From Protea cynaroides (taxonomy: Eukaryota; Streptophyta; Magnoliopsida; Proteales; Proteaceae): a DNA stretch of 64,000 nucleotides. The translations under genes were made by a program, and so were the position numbers. How positions within the stretch are numbered: position 1 is the stretch's first letter; the number at the start of each line of letters is the position of its first letter. Location: assembly GCA_028583415.1 (NCBI GenBank), contig CM053265.1, positions 28,551,815-28,615,814 on the forward strand, written 5' to 3'. This document shows positions 10,046 through 22,301 of this stretch, in pieces. A model generated the notes under the pieces. That model made no database searches, was not told the DNA's origin, and was given only the letters and a program-made list of their open reading frames with translations.

Positions 10046-10544
10046 CCCGAACTACGCGGATTCTGATTCCTAGGGCAAACCCTAGGATACGTAGGCTATT
10101 TGGGAGAAACCCAAATTCGGATCCACATCTTAGTCCACTCGGACTATCCATAGATCCACTAGGATATCTACCTATCCAGCCCGAACTACGCGGATTCTGA
10201 TTCCTAGGGCAAACCCTAGGATACGTAGGCTATTTGGGAGAAACCCAAATTCGGACCACACATTTAGTCCACTCGGACTATCCATAGATCCACTAGGATA
10301 TCCATTCCCATTTCAACCCAGAGTCCCGAACTACGTGGATTCTGATTCCTAGGTCAAACCCTAGGATACGTAGGCCATTTGGGAGAATCCCAAATTCGGA
10401 TCCACACCTTAGTCCACTTGGACTATCCATAGATCCACTAGGATATCCATCCATATCCACCCATCATGCCCGAACTACGTGGATTCTGATTCCTAGGTCA
10501 AACCCTAGGATATGTAGGCTATTTGGGAGAAACCCAAATTCGGA
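10046..10544 (+). repeat. Four three-way-junction repeat units in the C 5' LTR
   Basis: Units of about 75 bases lie at 10047-10120, 10181-10254, 10326-10399 and 10470-10544, spaced about 134-145 bases. In unit 1, CCGA (10047-10050) pairs TCGG (10117-10120); CTACG (10052-10056) pairs CGTAG (10090-10094) and encloses the hairpin CCTAGGG/CCCTAGG (10069-10086); a second arm ATTTGGG/CCCAAAT spans 10098-10116. Spacers hold more hairpins, AGTCC/GGACT and ATCC/GGAT. The pairing is seen; whether it acts as RNA or DNA is unknown. Confidence 0.7.
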
Positions 10545-10800
10545 TCCACATTTTAGTCTACTTGGACTATCCATAGATCCACTAGGATATCCCCCATATT
10601 TTAACCTAAATAGGGTTATCCACACATTTAGTCCACTTGGACTATCCATAGATCCACTAGGATATTTATCCAAACCTTAGTCCACTTGGACTATCCATAG
10701 ATCCACTAGGATATTATCCACATTCCAACCCAAATAGGGTTATTCTTAGATCCACTAGGACTATCTATCAGTCCACATGGACTATCCTGATCCTAACCCA
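10545..10800 (+). repeat. Hairpin-rich AGTCC/GGACT and ATCC/GGAT repeats in the C 5' LTR
   Basis: Repeated blocks of a GTCCACTTGGAC type and ATCCACTAGGAT continue the spacers of the units above, at roughly 60-90-base intervals. Both are short perfect inverted repeats. Confidence 0.65.
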
Positions 10801-10895
10801 TAGGATTTCTCAACCATTCAAGCATAAATTTCAACTTGAACAAATAAACTTAATCATGCACAAGCATAAATCACAGCCATAAACTTTAATCACAC

Positions 10896-10969
10896 CTGAA
10901 CTACGATGGTGAACCTGATTTTCGGAATAATTCCGTGATACGTAGGCAATCTGATGGATACAGATTCGG
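10896..10969 (+). repeat. Diverged three-way-junction unit in the C 5' LTR
   Basis: It has the same plan with different arms. CTGAA (10896-10900) pairs TTCGG (10965-10969) with one G-U pair; CTACG (10901-10905) pairs CGTAG (10941-10945); the inner hairpin is CGGAA/TTCCG (10923-10935); arm two is ATCTG/CAGAT (10949-10965). Both arms differ in sequence from units 1-4 yet still pair. Confidence 0.65.
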
Positions 10970-11245
10970 TTCAATGATATCAAACCACTTGGTTTGGTTT
11001 GGTTTAACAAATAGAGTCTAGCATAGGAAAGGTATAGGAGACCGATTTCGATCGGGCGGTTTGGGTGCCTAACCCCTTCCCATAACCGTAACCTGACGCT
11101 TACCCAATCTCTGAGGGACCAGAAATCCAATCTAAGGGTCATGAGTCAATCGAAGTCTAACCTTGGGGTGAGATTTCACATTTCTAAGGTCCTAGACTTA
11201 AATCTAGGTGGCGACTTCTAAAGATTTCCATCTTTGTCCTCACAG

Positions 11246-11263
11246 TGGCGACTCCACTGGGGA
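11246..11263 (+). promoter_or_regulatory. Primer-binding site of element C (Tat-like)
   Basis: TGGCGACTCCACTGGGGA begins one base after the LTR end. This type of site is usual for Tat/Ogre-like elements and differs from the Tekay iMet site. I do not assign the tRNA with certainty. Confidence 0.75.
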
Positions 11264-12480
11264 TATAAATGTCAAACTCCTAAATGAAAACTTTCCTTGT
11301 GTGAATTGGATGCTAGATTTTAGGATACTATATTTATGCTTGTATATTATTGCTTTGGGGGAATGGGTTCAGTCACACATTCGTGCGAGTAGCCGAACCG
11401 GGTCCCATGCATATGGGGCAGCCCGCTATGCGAAACACACAGCCTTGGCCTGTACTTTGTGAGACCACGACCGGCGAGCAGCCTCTAACGAGCGTTTCTT
11501 GGGTCCGCCTGAGAATGCGTTATGCTACTCCACGTCGCTTGGATCCTTGCAACATAGTATATAAAGGGATTGGGGGCCCATTATTCATCGAGCATTTGGT
11601 GATAGGTTACCCCATCCTCGTCAAGGTGGCCTTTTCCGTCCTAACCCAGATTGTAGCCCAATGTTTGTTATTTTTTGGTTCATCCCTGAACCGACCCAGT
11701 AAAATCGGCTTAACCATGACATCCATGTTCGAGACGTCGAAGTTCTGCCCGTTTTTGTCCTCGACTGGTCAACATGTTAGATTATACACGATGAGCATCT
11801 TGAACTCTCACCCATTGGGAGTATGAGGTATGTATACACCTGTTCTACATCATAGTAGACGGTCACTATACACCCTCCATTAAGTAAGCTCGATGTGTCG
11901 AATCTCTCATTGTTAACACGTCGATTTCAAAAAAATGAACAAAAAATCCCTTTTCAAGACATAGATACCATGGTCAAGAAGAAATTTACTAGTTTGTTCA
12001 TCTATGAACCACTTTTGCTAACCATCCCTAATAAGGACGACGGATTAATATATCCATTTCAATTTTATCAAATTCGGTAATCCAATTGGCCAGACCTTGG
12101 TACCACTGATTATCCATTTCGGAATCATGTGGTCCCAAGACTGAACACATGGCTTAATCAAATTCAATTAAATTGACTTGGATAATGTTTACCCAATCGC
12201 CCTTATGAGGGATCTAACTCTTGTTTGGTTGAGTCATCCTTGATTGTGCATGTGACTTCTTCCACTCCCCTAGATGTCTAGAATCTCAATATTCCTCCAT
12301 TGGATTTCAATGCCTTTGGAAAAGAGAATCAAACTGCAACTATATCCACCCTTTAGGGTGAGAGGCCCCTACAATTAGGGAATTGTCTTGATCTCCCATT
12401 TTGAGATCCATCCATATTATCTTTCTAAATAAATCAATGAAAGTCATGAATCTAGATCTTGATTGAACATCAAATTTTAT
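11264..12480 (+). other. Leader region of element C
   Basis: The part at 11350-11830 is richer in G and C than its surroundings and has an open frame of 158 codons with no domain I recognise. Its position, right after the primer site, fits a packaging or dimerization leader that a non-autonomous element would need. The rest shows no coding signal. Confidence 0.45.
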
Positions 12481-12484
12481 AAGA

Positions 12485-13520
12485 AAGAAGGAAAGATTCA
12501 GCCCCTAGGCAAATCCAATCATAGTTCCCGATTCACCTTTGAATTAAGGAAAGATTCAGCCCCTAGGCAAATCCAATTAAAGTTCTCAATTCATCTCTGA
12601 ATTAAGGAAAGATTCAGCCCCTAGGCAAATCCAATCACCATTCTCAATGTACCTCTGAATTAAGGAAAGATTCAGCCCCTAGGCAAATCCAATCATGGTT
12701 CTCAATGCCCCCTGAATTAAGGAAAGATTCAGCCCCTAGGCAAATCCAATCATAGTTCTCAATGTACCTTTGAATTAAGAAAAGATTCAGCCCCTAGGCA
12801 AATCCAATCATAGTTCTCGATTCACCTCAGAATTAAGAAAAGATTCAGCCCCTAGGCAAATCCAATCACCGTTCTCGATTCATCTCTGAATTAAGGAGAG
12901 ATCCAGCCCCTATCCAATCATTGTTCCCTATTCACCTTTGAATTAAGGAAAGATTCAACCCCTAGGCAAATCCAATCATTGTTCCCTATTCACCTTTGAA
13001 TTAAGGAAAGGTTCAGCCCCTAGGCAGGTCCAATCATCATTTTGGTTCATCCAGAATTAAGGAAAGATTCAGCCCCTAGGCAGATTCAATCACATTCAGT
13101 TCATCTCAGTTTGAAAGAAATATTCAGCCCCAGATTCAATCACCATTTCTGGTTCATCTCAGAACTGAAGAAAGGTTCAGCCCCTAGGCAGGTCCAATCA
13201 TCATTTTGGTTCATCCAGAATCAAAGAAATATTCAGCCCCTAGGCAGGTCCAACCACCATTTCTGGTTCGTCTCAGAACTGAAGAAAGGTTCAGCCCCTA
13301 GGCAGGTCCAATCATCATTTTGGTTCATCCAAAATTAAAGAAAGATTCAGCCCCTAGGCAGATTCAATCACATCCAGTTCATCTCTGAATCAAAGAAATA
13401 TTCAGCCCTAGATTCAACCACCATTTCTGGTTCATCTCAGAATTAAAGAAGGGTTTAACCTTTAGGCAGGTTCAATCATCACTCCCAGATCATGCTAAAA
13501 TGAAGAAGGCATTCGGCCCC
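12485..13520 (+). repeat. Tandem array, ~55-60-base unit, ~19 copies
   Basis: The core AAGATTCAGCCCCTAGGC recurs about nineteen times. Early copies read on into AAATCCAATCA, later ones into AGGTCCAATCA or AGATTCAATCACA. Two unit types alternate near 13040-13450, a higher-order pattern. No start codons or coding bias. Confidence 0.85.
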
Positions 13521-13539
13521 TAGGCTTTTTCACCCTTCA

Positions 13540-13980
13540 CCTCCTGTTTAGGTTCTGATTCATGTTGGAACTAGGAAAAATTCCATTCATTTGAATTCAA
13601 TTAGCCACTAGGCTTATCCAACCATCAACTTTGGTTAGGGTTCCAGTTCATGTCGAAACTAGGAAAAGTTCCATTCATCTGAATTTATTTAGCCCCTAGG
13701 CTTGTCCAACCATCAACTTTGGTTCAGGTTCAGATTCATGTTGGAATTAAGAAGAGTCTCATTCATCTGAATTCATTTAGCCACTAGGCTTATCCAACCA
13801 TCAACTGTGGTTCAAGTTCTGATTCATGTTGGAACTAAGAAGAGTTCCATTCATTTGAATTTAATCAGCCCCTAGGCTTGTCCAACCATCAACTCCAGTT
13901 CAGGTTCTGATTCATGTCGGAACTAAGAAAGGTTCCATTCATATGAACTCAATGTGAGCATGAGTTAGCCTCTAGGCCTG
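13540..13980 (+). repeat. Tandem array, ~90-base unit, ~5 copies
   Basis: Units share CTAGGCTTATCCAACCATCA or TTGTCC variants, then a GGTTC...GATTCATG stretch and GAA..AAGAGTTCCATTCAT. It appears derived from the preceding array, because 'TTAGCCCCTAGGC' is shared. Confidence 0.75.
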
Positions 13981-14079
13981 TTCAATCATTACCTTTGGTC
14001 CATGTTCCACTTCATAAAGGAATCAAAGAGAATTTCAGTCATTCCATCATCTCTAGCAATTAGAGTCCAATCCATGATT

Positions 14080-14650
14080 GTCATCCTTGGCCTCTATCAA
14101 TCGGAGCCCAACTCAAGCAATCCTTGCCTCTAGCAACTAGAGCCCAGTCCATGATTGTCAATCTTGATCTCTATCAATCAGAGATCAATTCAAAGTCAAT
14201 CTTGATCTCTATCAATCAGAGATCAATTCAAAGTCAATCTTGATCTCTATCAATCGAGAGCCAATTCAAAATCAATCTTGATCTCTATCAATCGAGACCA
14301 ATTCAAAATCAATCTTGATCTCTATCAATCGAGACCAATTCAAAATCAATCTTGATCTCTATCAATCAGAGACCAATTCAAAATCAATCTTGATCTCTAT
14401 CAATCAGAGACCAATTCAAAATCAATCTTGATCTCTATCAATCAGAGACCAATTCAAAATCAATCTTGATCTCTATCAATCAGAGATCAATTCAAAATCA
14501 ACTCTGTCTCTATCAATCAGAGACCAATTCAAAGTCAACTCTGTCTCTATCAATCGGAGACCAATTCAAAGTCAATCTTGTCTCTATCAATCGGAGACCG
14601 ATTCAAAATCAATCTATGGCTCTATCAATTAGAGCCCGATCCATGTCTAT
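14080..14650 (+). repeat. Tandem array, ~37-base unit, ~14 copies
   Basis: The unit is AATCTTGATCTCTATCAATC followed by AGAGACCAATTCAAAATC. The middle copies are nearly identical, the edges diverged. It includes the inverted pair TCTCT/AGAGA around CAATC. Confidence 0.85.
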
Positions 14651-14869
14651 CATAGCCCAGTGCTACAAGTTAGGATCACTCATCAAGAATGGCGAACGAG
14701 GAGGATTTCCCATTGCTTGTCAATAAAGATCAATTCTAGATTCTGGAGTCATCAGGAAATCATGAACCTTCAGCTATGATAGTGCTATCCCATTGGCCAG
14801 GAAAATGCTAGAATCCAAAGAGTTGCCCTCATATTTCTTATTATTCAAAGAGAGGAATGGAATTTTCCC

Positions 14870-15450
14870 AAGCAGTAGGGTAGACCAAAGATGAGATCCA
14901 ATGTGCCCCAAGCAAGGATAAGAACCAGAATGGTCCAATGATGAAACCCTTAACCCATAAACTGGGGCATGAACCAGATTGAACTTAGACCCAAATTGAG
15001 TGCGATCTGATGAGGAAAGCCAATGACCCCCAAACTGGGGCATGAACCGGATTGACCTTGGGCCTGAATTGGGTATGGTTCAATGAGGAAAGTCATGAGC
15101 CCTAAGCTGGTCATAAACCAGATTGATTTTGGACCCAAATTGAATGCGGTCTAATGAGGAAAGCCATTATGCCCTAAACTGGGGCATGGACCAAATTGAC
15201 CTTAGACCCAAATTGAGAGTGGTCTAACAAAGAAATCCATTAAACCCCCAAGCCAAGGTATAAATTAGTCCAATCTTGGATTCAAAATGGTGTAGTGCAA
15301 TGGCGATACCCCTTGCTCCATAAGTCGGGCATAAGGTAGAATGATTTTGAACTCAACTAGAAGTGGTCCATTGATGAATCCATCAAACCCCAAACTGAGG
15401 CATGAACCAGAGTAACCTTGAGCTTAAAAAGCAATAGTCCGGTTTTAAAT
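14870..15450 (+). repeat. Degenerate array, ~80-base unit, ~7 copies
   Basis: Units contain CCCAAACTGGGGCATGAACC, then a GATTGACCTTGGGCC-like stretch and GGTCTAATGAGGAAAGCC, all variable. The minus-strand ORFs here arise from the repeats. Confidence 0.7.
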
Positions 15451-16191
15451 GGATCCCAAACTGAAAAAAAAAAGATGGAAAAGGTAGGTATCTTGCACCT
15501 ATTGATAGAGGGGCATGATGAGTCCTGCTATTAGAGATCTGAAGGAAGACTTATTCCCACAACGACTGAAGGTGGTCGTCGAAGGCGTTATGCCCAACTG
15601 GAGCCGCTTGGACGAACTAGTTGTTTCAACTTTCTATTATCGGTATTTGATAGGTCATCCATGTCTGGGTCCAAGATCAATATGCTTGTTGACAAGTCTA
15701 GTCCAATCTGCCGTGCAAGTAAAAGAAAATCACCCCGTTTGGGATTTCAAACTCTGTGCCTTGTCTCTTCCATACATATCCTCCCAGTTTCATACATCCT
15801 CCTATTCTACGTGCGCAGTCAATTCGACTCAAGATGATTGAAATGATGAGCCATCTCCTGAACTTCTATGCCACCCGGCCTCTTGAGAAAGAAAGGTCCA
15901 ACCCGTCTAGGAAAGCTTTAAATGATCAATCGGGAGACACAAGAGTAGTCTCAAGAAACATGTATTGGAGAAGCTGCCATTTGTTCTATCTGTGAAAAGA
16001 TTCCAAGGAAAGCATTATATAATAACAGATCATATCAACAGGTCAGCCAATCAGTACAAATGAGTGGAGGACAGATGTGCCACCAAGAAGATGGAAATAC
16101 CAAAGTTCTTACAAAGTATATCATCTGCAAGCAAGAGATACATGATGAATGATCAATCTCAAAATCAAAGAATGAGGTCATTGGGATACCC

Positions 16192-16217
16192 AAAAAAAAA
16201 AAAAAAAAAAAAAAAAA
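16192..16217 (+). repeat. A-tract in element C
   Basis: A run of about 25 adenines broken by a single G near its end. It follows CATTGGGATACCC. Confidence 0.9.
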
Positions 16218-16512
16218 GAAAATTCAAGCCTAGGTTTTATCTACATCAATAATGGGAAGGCAGTCACATCAGATAGAAGGTGATGATTAACTTCCAGAGG
16301 ATAGCATACGGATTCACCATTCAGATAAAATCAGATACTATATGAGCAGTCACAAATGCTCATAAAGTTTATAGAAGATCAGAGTGCTAGTTGGGGCAAA
16401 GACGTTCTATCTGATTGGAAATGTTTGGAAGAAGAAGATTCAAATCCAATATTGAAAGTCAGGATTCAATTTCGCGATCAAGAGAAGCACTGCATTATGT
16501 GGCCTTCACATC

Positions 16513-16513
<1 letters not shown>

Positions 16514-16556
<43 letters not shown>
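16514..16556 (+). repeat. Long A-tract in element C
   Basis: About 42 uninterrupted adenines after GGCCTTCACATCC. Both tracts follow a CC pair. No target duplication or retroposon body is recognisable upstream. Confidence 0.9.
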
Positions 16557-16561
<5 letters not shown>

Positions 16562-19109
16562 GAAAAGAAAATAGCAAGATGTTGAATGGCATTGGAGCTC
16601 GACAGTAGACCAATTGTCCCTCTCACTTCAAGAAGATTGGTAATTTCAATCAAAGCCTGATAGCAAGTTCGATCGTTCTTCAAGATTCACAGCATGTTGG
16701 ATCGGACTTTTGATTTTGGCCAATTACATCTCACCTTTGCAAGAGAAGATCTCATCACTTCTTCATCATCAGAGAAAGATTTCTCATCGGCATTAGACTC
16801 TCTCTCCCGTCCATCAATCCGACGGCCTTCCAAGGAGTCTCTATTACAAGCCCTTCTTTTGATTATCATTTTTTATGGCATTGTATCTTGTGATCATGTC
16901 ATCATCTTATGTACAATTCATAAATCTGGCTGGAACTCTCATCTGTCGTTCATTACATCCAACGGCTTCCCAAAGGTTCCCATAAGCCCTTCATTTCTCA
17001 AGCCAATAAAATGGGATCTTCTCGGTAAGATAAACCCATTTTACATAAATAACAAAACACTCTCCCAATGGTAGACCCATGTGGATAGTTTCACATCAGT
17101 CCTCTTGGACCTTCAACATCAATACTTGTCAAAAAACCTAAAGGTTTCAGGCCCAGATATGATCGTGACTGATTCAGAATCTCGATATAGCTTATTGGGA
17201 CACGTGTTCTATCTGAACATCTCCAAGAAAGGAAAACATAATTTGGCACCATTTTTAATCTTGGTGTGGGACTGCATTTCCTTAGGATCACTTTTAGTGA
17301 TGATTCAAATAGCTGCCTGCCTATCAATACGTGCAGATGTCAACTTAAACAGTGGGGCAAGGCTACCCATTTGTCAAGAAGGTCATGCCATTTAGATTTC
17401 CCCTAAGGGTTTCAAACCATTGGATAGGACCATAATTTTGGCAATATCCTCACCATATCAGGACTCCTTATTCAACCCAAGATGGGGTTTACAAAAAGAA
17501 GAAAATGAAAAAAATAATAAAGGGAAGAAATGAAACCTCAGCAGGGAAAGGAAACCCGAGAAACCTCAATGGGCAACCCATAATACCTCAGTGGGGATAG
17601 GCGACCTGATGCAACCCTAAAGCATTGACCTCATAGAAAATTTCAGTGGTTCATGTAGACAAGTGTCATACCAGTCTACCCTCCATAAGGAAAGGAACCC
17701 CTCTTGCTCTCCAGTGAATCATACTCGGAGGAGTTGAACAAACCATCATCTGTTGGGATCCATAGCATTGCCTTTCAACAGAATTCTATCTTCAAATCCT
17801 TTGGTCATGTTAGGGAGAGAGCAAATTCTCATGGCCTGGTTACGGATGTAGCCAAATTCATCAAATCATCAGCTCCCTTATTTTCAAGATTCAACAAGGG
17901 TTTATCTAAGAAATCATTTTCTGCAATCAATCTGTCAATCTTCCCTTGACCTCAGAAGCATGGTCAAATTCTAAATGCAATCCAGATTCAACCTTGTTCT
18001 AACTCTGTTAGATTTCCCATTTCCTTCTACAGTAGCGGTCTATCACAACATGCAGACACTGGGGCATAGATATACCCTATGTAGAGGAATCGAACTTGAT
18101 CATGAGCGTTACATCAAGGATCCATTGTCTAGTCTGAAGTCACTACTTTCATAGTCAACAGAAGTAGGTCCATCCAAGTTGGTTTTTGCCAATTTCTCAG
18201 TTCTCCCAATCCTATTGATGAAGAAAATCCAACGTGGTCGCTCACCTGTTAGGAGTTGGTAACCAAATTCTCTGAAGGAACACTTCAAATCCTTTGCTCC
18301 TCATGCCTACTTTGGGGCCATGATTCATTAATCTTTCAAAATTACCACAACAATATTGCAAAGCCCTGAGCTTTTCATGAGCCTATATCAAGGGCCAAAC
18401 CCATGTCACATTTCATCGCCGCTTGGCTATTCTACCAATTTGGTCTACCATAGTGCACAATCAAAGAACTTAGTTGACCAGATGTCCCTTGACGGTTTAA
18501 CACCATGGTCAATCAATAAAGTCACTTTGGTTAAAGACTGTCAAGATCCCCTCATTCTTGTCCAAAATCCTCACTAGAGTTTCTTTCAATCCAAAATCCA
18601 ACAACACCAATGTTGGCTGAAGAAAATCATCACTTTCAAAATTACATGGAACCTTTCCAAGGGAGCAACCAAGTTATAACTACCATGCTAAAATTGAGTC
18701 AAACTTTCAGTACCAGGTCATAGATGGAAAATTCCAAATCTAGGTATCATGCCAGCGAAGTCCATGACACCATTTCCATTGATGTCATGTTTTGTGCCTT
18801 CACCAATAAGGCTGGAGAAAAAAAAAACTTGGAAAACTTCCAAGGAATTCACCATCATTTCAAATATGTCCAGCACTCTATAGGTTCAAAGTCAAGAGAC
18901 TTCCAAGATGGGGCATATTTCAACCCTAAAGGTTCAAAGTCAACAAAGCCTTCCTGTACGGGTCACTTTCAAGCATCCTAAAGGTTCATAGCCATAGAGC
19001 TTCCAAAAGGATATTCCTATTTTCAATCCCGATGGTTCAAAGCTGGTAGGAATTGCCAAGATGAGTCATTCAGTATCACCCTATAAGTGACCTTCTGAGT
19101 TCTTACTCA

Positions 19110-19490
19110 TTTCAGAATCAAATGTGGAACCCTAGCTCATCCAAAGATCAAATCAATCTTGGATTATTGGTGAATCAAATGCAGAGCCCTAGCTCATCCA
19201 AATTTCAAATCAATCTCAGTCTATAAGTAAATCAAATGCAGAGCCCTAGCTCATCCAAATTTCAAATCAATCTCAGCCTATATGGGAATCAAAAGCAGAG
19301 CCCTAGCTCATCCAAAGTTCAAATCAATCTCAGCCTATTAGTAAATTAAATGTAGAGCCCTAGCCATTCAAAGATCAAGTCAATCTCAGCCTATATGGGA
19401 ATCAAATGTAGATCCCTAACTCATCCAAAGATCAAATCAATCTCAGCCTATAAGTGAATCAAATGCAGAGCCCTAGCTTATTCAGAAAAA
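19110..19490 (+). repeat. Tandem array, ~58-base unit, ~6-7 copies
   Basis: The core is GAGCCCTAGCTCATCCAAA followed by TCAAATCAATCTCAGCCTAT. Copies differ by scattered substitutions. Confidence 0.8.
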
Positions 19491-19559
19491 ACAATCTCAG
19501 AATCTCAATCAAAAGAGCCTCAGAGAAGACATCAAGTCTTCCATCCAAACAAATCAAAT

Positions 19560-20035
19560 CCAAGCCCAAGCTCATGCAATCAGCCTTGTATTCACAGCCT
19601 AGCTTTGTACAAGAAGAGGTTTATCAGCCTACAAATGGATAAAGCCGGGTCTAAGCCCGCACATACCTTGCATTGAGTTCCACCTCAGCAAGAAGAGGTT
19701 CCCAACCTACAAATGAGCCTTGTATTCACAGCCTAGCTCCATACAAGAAGAGGTTTATCAGCCTACAAATGGATCAAGTCGGGTCCAAGCCCGCACATAC
19801 CTTGCATCATGAGTCACCTCAGCAAGAAGAGGTTCTCAGCCTACAATTGAGCCTTGTATTTACAGCCTAGCTTCGTACAAGAAGAGGTTTATCAGCCTAT
19901 AAATGGATCAAGCCGGGTTCAAGCCCGTAAGTACCTTGCATCATGAGTCACCTCAGCAAGAAGAGGTTCCCAGCCTACAAATGAGCCTTGTATTCACAGC
20001 CTAGCTTTATACAAGAAGAGCATTCATCAATCTTC
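19560..20035 (+). repeat. Tandem array, ~133-base unit, ~3.5 copies
   Basis: CAGCCTAGCTTTGTACAAGA recurs near 19597, 19729, 19862 and 19997. Each unit contains GTTTATCAGCCTACAAATGG, CAAGCCCGCACATACCTTGC and CACCTCAGCAAGAAGAGG. Confidence 0.85.
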
Positions 20036-20061
20036 CAAGAAGAGCAAACCTTCTTGCCAGT

Positions 20062-20139
20062 CGAACTACGTTCTGGGCTTGATTTCTAGGACACCCTTAG
20101 AATACGTAGGCAGTTTAGGAAGAATTACCCTAAGTGCAG
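20062..20139 (+). repeat. Single three-way-junction-like unit near C's 3' end
   Basis: CTACG (20066-20070) pairs CGTAG (20105-20109) around an imperfect hairpin TCTAGG/CCTTAGA. A second arm TTTAGG/CCTAAG with one G-U pair follows. It matches the plan of the LTR units, outside the LTR and close to the polypurine tract. Confidence 0.5.
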
Positions 20140-20213
20140 CCCAATAAACAATATCACTCATACCCCAAAAATGTGGTTCTTTTATCTTTAGCCTTCAACC
20201 GATAACAATCTCC

Positions 20214-20225
20214 TAAAGAGGGGCA
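20214..20225 (+). promoter_or_regulatory. Polypurine tract of element C
   Basis: AAAGAGGGGCA lies directly before the 3' LTR and is the expected plus-strand primer. Confidence 0.75.
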
Positions 20226-21229
20226 TCTAGCACCCCATTTTTGCCACCCTCGGCATAAATGAACCAATATGGCAGGTTTCTGACCTTTAACCCAAAGATT
20301 TGTGATTCTCCACTAATCCCCACAGAGGGTCATGGGCTATTATCCGCATAGATGCATAGGTCATAGAATTATCTTCGAACAGACCGGAATTGTTCAATTC
20401 GATATCAAATGAGGAAGATACGACCATTTTAGTCGGATGATACATATAGGGGAGGTTTCTGAAATTATTATAAATAATAATCCCACGGGCCTTCATGCAA
20501 ATTATCCTAAGTTGGATTGTTTGAATTTCAAATCATCATATTTTGATCATCCGACATCGGATTCAGATGATTCCAAGACCATTATTCTTCATTCATGATG
20601 TTCTTCAAAGTGGATGTAAAAAATCCCGGGTAGAAGTCACCAGTGGGTCCCATGCAAGCTTTCATGCAAAATTATCGTTAGAACTTCAAAGCTTCATATC
20701 TTTTCCGTTCTACATCGGATTCAGATGATTCCAAGGCCACTATTCTTCATTCATGATGTTCTACAAAGTGGATGTAAAGGATTTCAGACAGAAGTCTCCA
20801 AAGAGTCTCATGCGAAATGGTTAGCCAAATTATAGATAATTGGCCCGCTTAAACTTCAAAAATCATAGGTTGGCCATTTTATTTTCAAATGAGTTGATTC
20901 AAGCTCCAATATTCTTCATTTTTAATGTTCCACAAAGTGGACACAAAAAATGTAGAATAAAGGCTATCGGAAAATTCTGTATAAAATGACAGTGGAAATG
21001 GCCCATGAAATGATAGAGAGTGAAAACCCAGTTAATTTCAGTCAATCCAGTGAACTCAGCTCAACCCAAGGTAGTTTTGGTCCAACCCAGTCAATCCGGA
21101 TCAATTCATGGTGGCTTATATGCATGTATTTCTTTTATATATTATTATATAATGTATAATATATTGTAATATATCATATAATATATACATATATCTTATA
21201 TGTATATTATATTATATATATCAATATAT

Positions 21230-21280
<51 letters not shown>

Positions 21281-22301
21281 ATATATATACATATAGAAAA
21301 CAAAGAATCCAAAGAGAGAGGAAACGTGAGAGAGAGGGAAATTTAGGGAGAATTCAAAAGATTTTGTTTTGAGAAAAGGAAAGAAAAGAGAGAAAAAAAA
21401 TCTTTTGGATTCAAAAGATTTTTGTTAGGGCATATAATCCAAAAGAAAAAAAAAGAATCCAAAGATGGGAAGGGAAGAGACGTCCAAGGTGGAGAGAAAA
21501 AAAAAAAGAAATAGAAAAGGGAGAATCCAAAAGATTTTATTTTGAGAAAAGGAAAGAAAAGAAAAAAAAAATCTTTTGGATTCAAAAGATTTTGTTAAGG
21601 CATATAATCCAGAAGAAAAAAAAAGAGAAAGGAATCCAAAGTGAGGAAGGGACGTCCAAGAAGAGAGAAAAAAGAAATCCAAAAGATCTCGGTTTTGAGA
21701 AAAAGAAAAGAAAAGAGAGAAGGAAAGAGGAGGAGACGATTTTCTAGAAGAGGGAGAGATAGAGAACGTGTGGAATGGAGAAGGAGAAGAGAAAAAGGAA
21801 GGAAAAGAAGAAAGGAAAGAAGAAAAAGGAAGAAAAAAAGATTTTTCTAGAAAAAAGAAGAAAGGGAAGAAGGATCTTCTAAAAAAGGAGAGAAAAATTA
21901 TAAATAGGCAAGAGAAGAGAGAGGAGGGATTTTTTTTCCAAACCATAGAGAGAGGAGAACGTAGGTGAGGGAGAGAAAAATGTGAGAGAGAGAGAGAAAA
22001 GAAAAAAAATCGAAAGAAAAGAGAAGAAGAAGAAAATAGAGAAAGAGAGAAGGAGAGAGAGAGAAAGAGAGAGAAAGAGGTGTTAAGAAGGGAAGATCTA
22101 GAGGAAAAGGAGGGAGGATCAGAGAGGCAGCAAAGAGTATGATGAGAAGATGCAAAGGAGAGAAGGAGAGAGAAGAAGCCTGAGGTAAGAATCACCCATC
22201 GCTTTTGTCAGTTTATTTTTTCAAAGTCAAAGCATACTGCAAATGCTTGTCTGAGATTGGTGTCTAGCATTAGGAAGATGCCTCTGTTTGCATTAGGTTT
22301 C

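Larger units (their letters stand above)
6393..11244 (+). repeat. 5' LTR of element C
   Basis: It starts TGTAAGCACCCC and ends TCCTCACA before the primer site. In order: three 165-base upstream repeats, a TA microsatellite, about 900 bases of polypurine, a TATA box, a splice-donor-like site, a 190-base unit, 28-base repeats, a telo-box hairpin array, short hairpins, and an array of three-way-junction units. It matches 20226-25428 closely throughout. Confidence 0.93.
15451..19080 (+). other. Interior of element C without recognisable coding
   Basis: About 3.6 kb with scattered frames of 60-126 codons, none with a retroviral-type motif. It holds A-runs at 16192-16217 and 16514-16556 and a stretch with 'AACCTCAGTGGGGATAGG' near 17580. 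I find no gag, pol or host gene here. The short frames at 15515-15841, 16694-17074 and 17081-17395 are not supported as genes. Confidence 0.55.

Noticed and set aside
10046..10120. tRNA-like gene
   Set aside because: The fold has a junction but no anticodon arm of the right size, no T-loop GTTCGAATC and no CCA end region.
11350..11826. 158-codon ORF after C's primer site
   Set aside because: No recognisable domain, only one copy and no gag-like features. Its place suits an RNA leader better.
12485..14650. CRISPR-like look of regularly spaced repeats
   Set aside because: There are no unique spacers between constant repeats; whole units are repeated. Plant context, no cas genes.
16192..16556. 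A-runs as tails of LINE or SINE insertions
   Set aside because: No reverse transcriptase, no Pol III boxes found upstream, no target duplications noticed.
15515..19080. Host gene fragments inside C
   Set aside because: Frames are short, without exon-like joins or domains I recognise. A translated search would settle it.
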